A stretch of 6,153 nt of DNA, taken from DATNBT01 sp964579765 (GTDB lineage Bacteria; Acidobacteriota; Vicinamibacteria; Vicinamibacterales; CAVVIG01). The position numbers and the translations under genes are program-made. How positions within the stretch are numbered: the stretch's first letter is position 1; every line of letters begins with the position of its first letter. The notes beneath the pieces were generated by a model. It was given only the letters and a program-made list of their open reading frames with translations. It ran no database searches and was not told the origin of the DNA. The stretch covers positions 1-6,153 of the forward strand of contig CAZOIK010000489.1 in NCBI GenBank assembly GCA_964579765.1, given 5' to 3'. This document shows, in pieces, positions 1 to 5,686 of this stretch.

Positions 1-7
1 GATGACG

Positions 8-33
8 AGGCGGTTGAGCAAGGCTGACCGCCT
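8..33 (-). terminator. Hairpin after the DUF4340 gene, weak terminator candidate
   Basis: AGGCGGT (8-14) and ACCGCCT (27-33) form a perfect seven-base stem, extendable by two G-T wobbles, around a loop of about 10-12 bases. It begins 12 bases after the TAG stop of the last minus-strand gene, where an operon terminator would be expected. No T-run follows on the minus strand, so this is not a classic intrinsic terminator. It could stabilise the mRNA 3' end or be fortuitous in GC-rich DNA. Nothing else can be assigned in bases 1-45. Confidence 0.25.
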
Positions 34-45
34 AGATTGTGCCAG

Positions 46-1389
46 CTACTTCGACAGCTCGTCGAGCTTCTTGATGACGTCGTCAAACTCGGACGGGTTG
101 ACCTTCGCCGCGCCTGGCTCGCCAGGGCGGCTCGCGTAAACATCGCTGCCCGACTTGCCGAACGTCACGCGCTCTTCCTTCTTCCCGTCGTCATACTTCG
201 CGTCCACGACGAGCGCGGGCACGTCGAGGCCGGTCTTGGCCGTGGAGTCCACGAACGACATCGCCCGCAGGCTCTCGACCTTCGCAAGGAAGACGGCCAT
301 CTTCTCTTTGTCGGCGTCGGTCTTCGCGCCCTCGCGGCGCCACTTGTCTTCGTCTTCCGGCTTGGCGGCCTTGACCTTGTCGAACGCCACGGTCCTGCCG
401 TCGCGGGTGAACGCGATGTGCGTCGCGTCGTACGCCCGGAACGCGAACAGGTCCTTCTTGCGGTATTCGTCCGGGCCTTTCTTGAAGTCGTCCACGAGCG
501 TCGGGTCCACGGTCATGACGAGCGGGCTCGACGCGTCCTTCGCGTAGACGGAGCCATCGCCCGACTTGCCCCCGAGCATGAGGGTCGCCTTTGCGCTGCC
601 GAGCCCAATCGTGATCTCCGCGGTCGGCTTGTCGAGGCCGTACTTCTTCAGATCGGCGGGCGAGACGTTGTCGGCGACGATCGATTTCATCTGCGCCGAC
701 TGCACCTTGCCGACGAGGCCTTCGGCGGCAGCCATGTCGGCCGGCGCCTGCAGCGGCTTGACGAGCTTCCAGTCGCCGTCGCTCTTCGCCAGTTCGAGCG
801 TCTTGTTGTCGGCGGTGACGTCGATGTGATCGACCTTGTCGCGATCGAACTTGACGACCGTCTTGTCGCGCAGGTCGAACGTCGATCGATTGAAAGTCTG
901 TTCCTGGAACGCCGCAATCGTGAAGACGCGCTTTTCGTCGTTGCGTTTGGCGAAGAGGTTCGCGCCGGTCGGCGTCTTCTGTCCGATGAGCAGCTTCTGA
1001 CCTTTGCCGCCGGCCGTCTTGAAGTCGATTTCGATGCGCGGCGTAGCGAGGCCGTAGTCGTTCAGGCTTGACGGGTTGTCGTCGATGACCCGGGCGCTCT
1101 CGAGCTGCGAAAGCGCCGAGGTGATGCCGCTCGCTTCCGAGTCCTGCGCGGCCGCCGAGAGCGGCTGCGCGATCTTCCAGCCGTCCTTGTCTTTCTTCAG
1201 TTCTGTCGTGTCGCCAGACTCCGAGTGGACCGTGATGTCGTCAATCTTGTCCGACTGCAGGCCGGCGAAGACCTTCTCGAGTTTCGACGAGGTGTCTTCC
1301 GCCGGCTGCTTCCACGTGACGAAGTAGATGTAGGCGAACAGCCCGCCGAGTACGACGAGCAGCCCGATCGTCGTCTTCAGGCCGCGCAT
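46..1389 (-). CDS. DUF4340 domain-containing membrane-anchored protein, last gene of Gld-type ABC operon
   Basis: This 447-residue protein has one N-terminal membrane segment (about residues 7-24, after a short MRGLK basic start). The remainder is a long charged, soluble region probably exposed on the outer face of the inner membrane. I recognise DUF4340 features: YGL-x-x-P blocks (residues 112-117 and 250-255), DGWK/GDWK blocks followed by (Q/K)PL, and FDLRDK/YRKKDLF linkers. The region is built from three related units, at about 47-157, 186-294 and 322-438. The start ATG directly abuts the TAA stop of the upstream GldG-like gene. A GGAGG lies seven bases before it, inside that gene's last codons, so coupled translation is likely. 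DUF4340 proteins commonly follow GldG-like genes, but their biochemical role is not established. I infer a structural or substrate-handling partner of the ABC complex. Family assignment is fairly sure; function is unknown. Confidence 0.9.
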   Translation of the reverse strand: MRGLKTTIGLLVVLGGLFAYIYFVTWKQPAEDTSSKLEKVFAGLQSDKIDDITVHSESGDTTELKKDKDGWKIAQPLSAAAQDSEASGITSALSQLESARVIDDNPSSLNDYGLATPRIEIDFKTAGGKGQKLLIGQKTPTGANLFAKRNDEKRVFTIAAFQEQTFNRSTFDLRDKTVVKFDRDKVDHIDVTADNKTLELAKSDGDWKLVKPLQAPADMAAAEGLVGKVQSAQMKSIVADNVSPADLKKYGLDKPTAEITIGLGSAKATLMLGGKSGDGSVYAKDASSPLVMTVDPTLVDDFKKGPDEYRKKDLFAFRAYDATHIAFTRDGRTVAFDKVKAAKPEDEDKWRREGAKTDADKEKMAVFLAKVESLRAMSFVDSTAKTGLDVPALVVDAKYDDGKKEERVTFGKSGSDVYASRPGEPGAAKVNPSEFDDVIKKLDELSK

Positions 1390-2961
1390 TTATCGCCTCC
1401 GCCACCACGTGGACACGCCCACGAAGAACACCAGCCCGGGGATGATGAACAGCGACAGCCACGTCACATTGGTCTGCTGCGCCGCGGTCATCGTCAGCCG
1501 CCGGTCGTCGGCCTCTTTCGGCCGAATCGAGATCAGGTTTTCCTGCTGCGACAGCCAGCCGATCGTGTTCATGAACAGATCGCGGTTGCCCTGGATGCCG
1601 AGTCCGGAGTTGGCGGCAAAGTCCGAATCGCCGTAGACGACGACGCGCGTCTCGGGCTTCGGCGCGTCCGGCGCCGCGCCAGGCGCCGACGGCGCAGGCG
1701 CCGAAACCGCGGCGGCCACCGTGATTGGCCCCTGCTTGTCGCCGGTGTCCGCCTTGAACGAGACCTTGCCCGTCGTCAGCAGGCTTTTGACGTCCGACTC
1801 GGCCCAGCTGCGCGCGCTCGTCTCGACGATGCCCTGCGCGGTGTGCCCGTTGACGCCGCCCGACACGGGTGTCACCGACCGCGCGAACGGATACGCCGTC
1901 AGAAACTTGAACCGCTGCGTGATCGGGTGCGACGGGTAGCTGGCGGCCACGGGGACGGACTGATCGGTGCCGATCAGCTGGCCCATGCCGCTGACGTCAA
2001 CGACGACGTCGTTACCGACGTCTACGCCCCAGTCGTGCGCGAGCGCAATGAGATTGGTGAGCGGCGGCGCGTCGGCCTTTTCCGGCGGATCGAGCTCGAG
2101 CAGCAGCTTGCCCTGTTTGTCGAGATAGTTCTTGAGCGCAGTGATCTCGCCGGGGAAGAAGTCAGTCTTGGGCCCGGCGACGACGACGACCGCCGCATCG
2201 TCGGGTACGGATCCCGTCTGCGCGAGCACGAGCTTGTCGGTCGTGTAGTTCTCGTGGGTGAGCGCGTCGGCGATCGCCTTGTAGCCGTCGCGATCGGACG
2301 AGGTCGGATCCTTCTCGCCGTGGCCCTGCGTGAAGTACACCTTCTTCGTGGTGCCCTGGACCACCTTGATGATGCCGGTCGTGATGTCCTGCTCCGTATC
2401 GGAGGTCACGCGCTCGGTGCGCCCCTTGTACTTGAACAGGATCGTGTTGTACGCCTGCACCTGGTTCTGCGACGCCACCGTCGGCTTCTTGTCCGGATCG
2501 ACGTATTCGGTCGAGACGTTCTTCGAGGCGTACTCGTATTCCTTCAGTCGGTCCTTGTAGCGCTGGAACTCGCCTTCCTGCGCGAAGACCATGATCTGAA
2601 GCGGCGCGTCGAGCTTCTGCAGCACGTTCCGCGTCTGGTCCGAGAGGCTGTACTCCTTGCTCGCGGTCAGATCCCAGCGCTTGTTCTGGCGCGCGCCGAT
2701 GTAGTTGATCGCGATGAGGATGCCCAGCACGATCGCGACGCTGAGGCCGGTGAGCGCGCCATAGCGGGCCTGCCGGCGCGAGAACAGCTTCGCGATGTCG
2801 CGCCACTGCCCGAGGATGTAGACGAGCAGGCAGACCAGACCGGCGTACGCGAAGTAGGTGGCGTACTGATCCTTGGCCGGGTACCCGAAGCGGATGCCGA
2901 CGGCGGCGAGTACCGCCGCGAATCCAATCCAGCCGATGACGTTGACGATGCGATTCAGCAT
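1390..2961 (-). CDS. GldG-like ABC transport system auxiliary protein
   Basis: This 523-residue protein matches the GldG (ABC-type uncharacterised transport) architecture. Three membrane segments lie near the N-terminus, at about residues 9-23, 34-51 and 69-89. The family hallmark RWDLTASKEYSLSDQT follows at 95-110. A large extracytoplasmic region carries TQGHGE (211-216) and GDSDFAAN (444-451). One C-terminal membrane segment (about 500-518) ends in a basic WWRRR tail. A proline/alanine-rich linker lies at 421-436. The start is supported by GAGG seven bases upstream, and the gap to the permease stop is only three bases. In Bacteroidota, GldG works with GldA and GldF as an ABC transporter linked to gliding. 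In other phyla homologues sit in similar operons with no defined substrate. I infer that it joins the permease below in one envelope complex. Confidence 0.92.
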   Translation of the reverse strand: MLNRIVNVIGWIGFAAVLAAVGIRFGYPAKDQYATYFAYAGLVCLLVYILGQWRDIAKLFSRRQARYGALTGLSVAIVLGILIAINYIGARQNKRWDLTASKEYSLSDQTRNVLQKLDAPLQIMVFAQEGEFQRYKDRLKEYEYASKNVSTEYVDPDKKPTVASQNQVQAYNTILFKYKGRTERVTSDTEQDITTGIIKVVQGTTKKVYFTQGHGEKDPTSSDRDGYKAIADALTHENYTTDKLVLAQTGSVPDDAAVVVVAGPKTDFFPGEITALKNYLDKQGKLLLELDPPEKADAPPLTNLIALAHDWGVDVGNDVVVDVSGMGQLIGTDQSVPVAASYPSHPITQRFKFLTAYPFARSVTPVSGGVNGHTAQGIVETSARSWAESDVKSLLTTGKVSFKADTGDKQGPITVAAAVSAPAPSAPGAAPDAPKPETRVVVYGDSDFAANSGLGIQGNRDLFMNTIGWLSQQENLISIRPKEADDRRLTMTAAQQTNVTWLSLFIIPGLVFFVGVSTWWRRR

Positions 2962-2964
2962 GGC

Positions 2965-3732
2965 TCAGCCTCGCCACCGTTCGCTGTCGACCGACTTGGC
3001 CGTCAGGAACAAACCGAACGTGATGAAGCTCAGGTAGTAGATCAGATGTGTCGTGTCGATGACGCCCTTACTGAAGTCGTCGAAGTGATCGACGATCGAC
3101 AGATAGGACGTCAGTTTGTCGCCCACCGGCCCGGTGAAGCTGCCGATCCAGTTGATGACCCAGAGCAGCAGGAAAACCGAGAAGGTCACCGCGCCGGCGA
3201 CGATCTGGTTCTTCGAGAGGCTCGAGATGAACAGGCCGACGGAGACGAAGCAGCCGCCGAAGAGAATCAGCCCGAGATACGACGTCACAATCGGCTTCCA
3301 CTCCGGCCGTCCGTAGAGGAACAGCACGGCGAGATGGAACACCGTGATGAGCAGCATCGCGCCGTAGAGCGCCATCGCGCCCAGGAACTTGCCCATGACG
3401 ATCTCGAAGTCGTTGACGGGCGAGGTCAGCAGCAGCTCGATGGTGCCGGAGCGCTTCTCCTCCGCGTAGGTCCGCATCGTGACCATCGGCAACAAGAAGA
3501 GCACGACGACGGTGACGTTCTGCAGCAGCGGCCGAATCAGCTGCTGGTTGACGTTCATCGACTGCGCGCCGCCCATGAGGCCGGCCTGCATGCTCTGGCC
3601 GACGAAGTACCGCATGATCGCGATGAAGAAGAACCCGTAAAGCAGCGCCCAGAAGCCCAGCACGATGTAGGCGATCGGCGAGGCGAAGTACGAACGCAGC
3701 TCCTTGTGAGCTATCGCCAGGATGTTACGCAT
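2965..3732 (-). CDS. GldF-like ABC-2 type transporter permease
   Basis: This 255-residue integral membrane protein has about six predicted membrane segments, at roughly 18-40, 71-88, 115-139, 148-171, 176-198 and 226-244. It shows the ABC-2/GldF/NosY permease pattern. An amphipathic N-terminus (MRNILAIAHKELRSYFASP) precedes the first segment. The cytoplasmic motif TYAEEKRSGTIELLLTSPV lies at 88-106, and VDHFDDFSKGVIDTTHL lies before the last segment. It probably forms the channel of a transporter powered by the adjacent ATPase. Its ATG lies inside the end of the ATPase gene, giving an eight-base overlap (ATGCGTAA), with GGGAG nine bases upstream, so the two are probably co-translated. Length and order (ATPase, permease, GldG, DUF4340) match Gld-type operons. 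The transported substrate cannot be read from the sequence. Confidence 0.93.
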   Translation of the reverse strand: MRNILAIAHKELRSYFASPIAYIVLGFWALLYGFFFIAIMRYFVGQSMQAGLMGGAQSMNVNQQLIRPLLQNVTVVVLFLLPMVTMRTYAEEKRSGTIELLLTSPVNDFEIVMGKFLGAMALYGAMLLITVFHLAVLFLYGRPEWKPIVTSYLGLILFGGCFVSVGLFISSLSKNQIVAGAVTFSVFLLLWVINWIGSFTGPVGDKLTSYLSIVDHFDDFSKGVIDTTHLIYYLSFITFGLFLTAKSVDSERWRG

Positions 3733-4705
3733 CGACGGTTTCTCCCACCGCGGCTCCGCTCGCGGCCGCCGCGCTTTCGTCGGTCGTCAGCGAGAGGAAG
3801 ATCTCCTCGAGGCTCATGCGCATCGGCCGCAGCTCGAGCAGTCCCCAGCCGTTGGCGACGATCGTCTTGGCGAGATCGCGGCGAATGTCGCGGCCGCTCT
3901 CGCTCTCCACCTCGTACCCGACGGCGCCGCCGCGCCGATCCGATTCGCTCACGCGCGTGACGCCCGCCACTCGGCTGAGCGTCGCCGCCGCGTCCGTGCC
4001 GAGCGCGTCAACTTGCACGTACATCGTCTCCGACCCGCGCAGCCTCGCCGTCAGGTTGTCTGGCGTATCAACCGCCACGACGCGCCCCTTGTTGATGATG
4101 ACGACGCGCTGACAGGTCTGGGAGACTTCGGGAAGGATGTGCGTGCTGAGGATGATCGTGTGGCTGCCGGCGAGCTCTTTGATCAGCTGGCGTGTTTCGA
4201 TGATCTGCTTCGGGTCGAGGCCGGCCGTCGGCTCGTCGAGAATCAGGACGTCGGGGTTGTGGATCAGCGCCTGGGCGAGCCCGACGCGCTGCTTGTACCC
4301 CTTCGACAGCTTGCCGCATTGGCGGTTCGCCATGTCGGCGATCCGCGTGCGCTCCATCACGCTCCTGATGCGCTGACTGCGTCCCGCGGCCGCGACGCCT
4401 TTGATCTTCGCGACGAACGTCAGGTGCTCGAGGACGCTCATGTCCGGATAGAGCGGCGGCGTCTCGGGCAGGTAGCCGGTGCGGCGCTTGGCTTCAATCG
4501 GCTGATCGAAGACGTCGAACCCGGCGACGATCGCTTTGCCCTCGGTTGCCGGCATGTAGCCGGTGAGGATGCGCATCGTCGTCGTCTTGCCGGCGCCGTT
4601 GGGGCCGAGGAAGCCGAAGATTTCGCCACGCTCGACCTTGAAGCTGACGTCGTCGACAGCCGTGACCCGCCCGTACCGTTTGGTCAGGTGTTGAACCTCG
4701 ATCAC
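3725..4705 (-). CDS. GldA-like ABC transporter ATP-binding protein
   Basis: This is a cytoplasmic ABC ATPase of 326 residues counted from a GTG start. Walker A is GPNGAGKT (34-41), the signature is LSKGYKQR (133-140), Walker B is VLILDE (153-158), the D-loop region is AGLDP (161-165), and the switch histidine is H189 in STHI. The Q-loop region reads GYLPETPPLYP rather than carrying a canonical glutamine, and the signature is LSKGY rather than LSGGQ; both are usual in GldA-type ATPases. A C-terminal extension of about 110 residues ends in an alanine-rich tail. The frame stays open upstream to 4990, but homology begins at (V/M)IEVQHLTKRYG. The GTG at 4705-4703 has AGAGG seven bases upstream, and a longer start would overlap the divergent peroxiredoxin gene. 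First gene of the operon; it energises the GldF-like permease. Confidence 0.94.
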   Translation of the reverse strand: MIEVQHLTKRYGRVTAVDDVSFKVERGEIFGFLGPNGAGKTTTMRILTGYMPATEGKAIVAGFDVFDQPIEAKRRTGYLPETPPLYPDMSVLEHLTFVAKIKGVAAAGRSQRIRSVMERTRIADMANRQCGKLSKGYKQRVGLAQALIHNPDVLILDEPTAGLDPKQIIETRQLIKELAGSHTIILSTHILPEVSQTCQRVVIINKGRVVAVDTPDNLTARLRGSETMYVQVDALGTDAAATLSRVAGVTRVSESDRRGGAVGYEVESESGRDIRRDLAKTIVANGWGLLELRPMRMSLEEIFLSLTTDESAAAASGAAVGETVDA

Positions 4706-4802
4706 GTGTGAACCTCTTTTGGATACAATCCAACCGAAAATGCTATCTGAATCATAGGAAAATGTGTAGGGCGTGGCCGCGAGGGCCGCGCATGGAGGCT
4801 GC
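4706..4802. promoter_or_regulatory. Divergent intergenic promoter region between ABC operon and peroxiredoxin
   Basis: This 97-base gap separates two divergent genes, so it should hold promoters for both. Its core (about 4711-4765) is clearly AT-rich compared with the GC-rich flanks. Candidate -10 hexamers are TACAAT at 4724-4729 on the plus strand and TATGAT at 4756-4751 on the minus strand. Neither has a convincing -35 partner at 16-18 bases, so exact promoters are not assigned. The minus-strand candidate would give the ATPase mRNA a leader of about 40 bases carrying its AGAGG ribosome site. That the region is regulatory is an inference from layout and composition. Confidence 0.5.
4719..4733. 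promoter_or_regulatory. Perfect 6-3-6 inverted repeat, possible operator
   Basis: TTGGAT-ACA-ATCCAA is a perfect inverted repeat. It lies 13 bases upstream of the ATPase GTG and abuts that gene's ribosome-binding site. It also encloses the plus-strand TACAAT candidate -10. A regulator bound here could affect the ABC operon, the peroxiredoxin gene or both. No regulator for it is visible in the window, and a short palindrome could arise by chance. Confidence 0.3.
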
Positions 4803-5270
4803 ATGTCTGCAACGGTTGGATCGAAGGCGCCGGATTTCACGCTGATGAACGAGAACCGCGAGCCCGTGAGCTTGAGCGCACAAAAGGGGCATCCCGTGGT
4901 GCTGGCGTTCTTTCCGGCGGCATTCAGCGGCGTGTGCACGAAGGAGCTCTGCACGTTCCGCGACAGCATGGCGAAACTGAACACCGCCAAGGCGCAGGTC
5001 TACGGCATCAGTGTTGACACTTTTTTTACACTCGCCGCGTTCAAAAAGGACCAGAACCTCAATTTCCCCTTGCTGAGCGATTTCAACAAGGACGTCATCC
5101 AGGCCTACGGCGCCTTCAATCCGGACATGATCGGGCTGAAGGGCATCGCGAAGCGCGCGACGTTCGTCATCGACAAGGACGGCGTCATCCGGCACGCTGA
5201 AGTCCTCGACGACGCCCGCAACGAGCCCAATTACGACAAGGTCTTCGACACCCTCTCGAAGCTGAACTAG
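4803..5270 (+). CDS. Peroxiredoxin, AhpE/PrxQ (BCP)-like thiol peroxidase
   Basis: This 155-residue single-domain thioredoxin-fold peroxidase probably reduces hydrogen peroxide or organic hydroperoxides in the cytoplasm. The active-site segment FFPAAFSGVCTKELCTFRD places the peroxidatic cysteine at C45, with serine (S42) in place of the usual threonine of the PxxxTxxC motif. A second cysteine, C50, lies five residues later, the spacing used for the resolving cysteine in PrxQ/BCP enzymes. The conserved active-site arginine is R118, in KRATFVID. The regions around FPLLSDF and QAYGAF resemble AhpE. The ATG at 4803 is preferred because GGAGG ends four bases upstream and the domain begins right after it; the same frame is open from a GTG at 4773 without good support. 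It is transcribed away from the ABC operon and probably alone. AhpE versus PrxQ subfamily is not settled. Confidence 0.92.
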   Translation: MSATVGSKAPDFTLMNENREPVSLSAQKGHPVVLAFFPAAFSGVCTKELCTFRDSMAKLNTAKAQVYGISVDTFFTLAAFKKDQNLNFPLLSDFNKDVIQAYGAFNPDMIGLKGIAKRATFVIDKDGVIRHAEVLDDARNEPNYDKVFDTLSKLN

Positions 5271-5276
5271 CACTCC

Positions 5277-5340
5277 CCGGATGTAGTGCAGGCCCTCGCC
5301 TGCCGGCCACAGCAGACCTGAAGGTCTGCACTACATCTGG
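5277..5340. repeat. Cloverleaf-like palindromic repeat (dispersed-repeat type)
   Basis: The outer arms 5277-5290 and 5327-5340 pair over 14 bases with one G-T wobble. Inside, and sharing bases with the arms, are two perfect hairpins. One is GCAGGC/GCCTGC with a four-base loop (5288-5303). The other is GCAGACCT/AGGTCTGC with a two-base loop (5312-5329). This nested pattern is typical of short dispersed palindromic elements in GC-rich environmental bacteria, and the core resembles repeats I recall from Acidobacteriota-like genomes. It lies six bases after the peroxiredoxin stop and seven bases before the metal operator. It could end peroxiredoxin transcription, but no T-run follows either hairpin on the plus strand. 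Only one copy is in this window, so multiplicity is an inference. Confidence 0.65.
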
Positions 5341-5347
5341 TATGCTG

Positions 5348-5373
5348 AATATATGAGCACTTGCTCATATGTT
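5348..5373 (+). promoter_or_regulatory. ArsR/SmtB-type 12-2-12 operator
   Basis: The half-sites AATATATGAGCA (5348-5359) and TGCTCATATGTT (5362-5373) form an inverted repeat separated by two bases (CT), with one mismatch over 12 positions. This matches the 12-2-12 organisation of SmtB/CzrA/CadC operators, including the TGA...TCA core. It lies directly at the start of the ArsR-family gene, and the ATG at 5369 is inside the right half-site. Repressor bound here would block the repressor-ATPase operon until metal binds. I infer autoregulation from position and architecture. A promoter must overlap it (TATGCT at 5341-5346 is a weak -10 candidate), but no good -35 is visible. Confidence 0.8.
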
Positions 5374-5686
5374 CATGCGTAAACGGGCTCCGCTCACCGA
5401 CCGGTCCGCCACCGCCCTCGCCGAGACGTTCAAGGTGCTCGGGGACACGACGCGCGTCCGCATCCTCGACGCGCTCTCGCGGGCGGAACTCTGCGTTCAC
5501 GAACTCGCCGGGCGCGTCGGCATCAGCGAGTCCGCGGCGTCGCATCAGCTGCGGCTGCTGCGCAGCATGCGCCTGGTCCGTCAGCGCCGGGACGGCCGCC
5601 TCGTCTACTACACGCTCGACGACCAGCACATCGTCGGCCTCTTCGTGCAGGGACTCGAGCACGTCGAGGAACGGGGCGCCCGATGA
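5369..5686 (+). CDS. ArsR/SmtB-family metal-responsive transcriptional repressor
   Basis: This 105-residue winged-helix regulator carries the ArsR core LGDTTRVRILDAL (24-36), a recognition helix in SESAASHQLRLLRSMRLV (53-70) and a beta-wing around RRDGRLVYYTL (73-83). The last helix has D85, H87, H98 and E101. Their spacing (D-x-H, then 11 residues to H, then three to E) is that of the alpha-5 zinc site of SmtB, so Zn, Cd, Pb or Co are likely inducers. The alpha-3 segment reads ELCVHEL, keeping C42 but with H44 where CadC-type sensors have the second cysteine. ATG at 5369 lies in the operator; a second in-frame ATG at 5375 is an equally reasonable start, since neither has a strong ribosome site. 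The stop overlaps the next gene's start as ATGA, so the two are cotranscribed. Confidence 0.93.
   Translation: MFMRKRAPLTDRSATALAETFKVLGDTTRVRILDALSRAELCVHELAGRVGISESAASHQLRLLRSMRLVRQRRDGRLVYYTLDDQHIVGLFVQGLEHVEERGAR

Noticed and set aside
37..1071. Plus-strand open frame of 344 codons antisense to the DUF4340 gene
   Set aside because: It is a composition shadow. The opposite strand carries a membrane anchor, internal repeats and a coupled ribosome site, while this frame shows only Arg/Val/Leu-rich sequence.
1225..3960. Very long plus-strand open frame (911 codons) antisense to the Gld-type genes
   Set aside because: Its product is dominated by Arg, Asp, His, Val and Leu with no recognisable domain. 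It lies wholly opposite four well-supported minus-strand genes. In GC-rich DNA the complementary frame commonly lacks stops, so this is a shadow.
3722..4711. Plus-strand open frame of 329 codons antisense to the ABC ATPase
   Set aside because: No recognisable domain. The minus strand carries Walker A, signature, Walker B and the switch histidine in order.
4762..4845. Short 27-codon ATG frame overlapping the peroxiredoxin start, as an upstream ORF
   Set aside because: It has no ribosome site and no recognisable content, and it is out of frame with the gene. The GGAGG present is positioned for the ATG at 4803.
4706..4990. N-terminal extension of the ABC ATPase up to position 4990
   Set aside because: The extra 95 residues have no ABC homology and run antisense through the peroxiredoxin gene. 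A GTG with a good ribosome site sits exactly at the family's normal start.
5021..5027. Run of seven T in the peroxiredoxin gene as a possible frameshift or slippage site
   Set aside because: Conserved peroxiredoxin sequence continues in the same frame on both sides (YGISVD before, FPLLSDF after), so the gene is intact.
5267..5662. Minus-strand frame of 131 codons through the palindrome and repressor
   Set aside because: It is antisense to a clear ArsR-family gene, and its end is only the translation of the palindromic repeat. Such repeat-derived peptides are common spurious calls.
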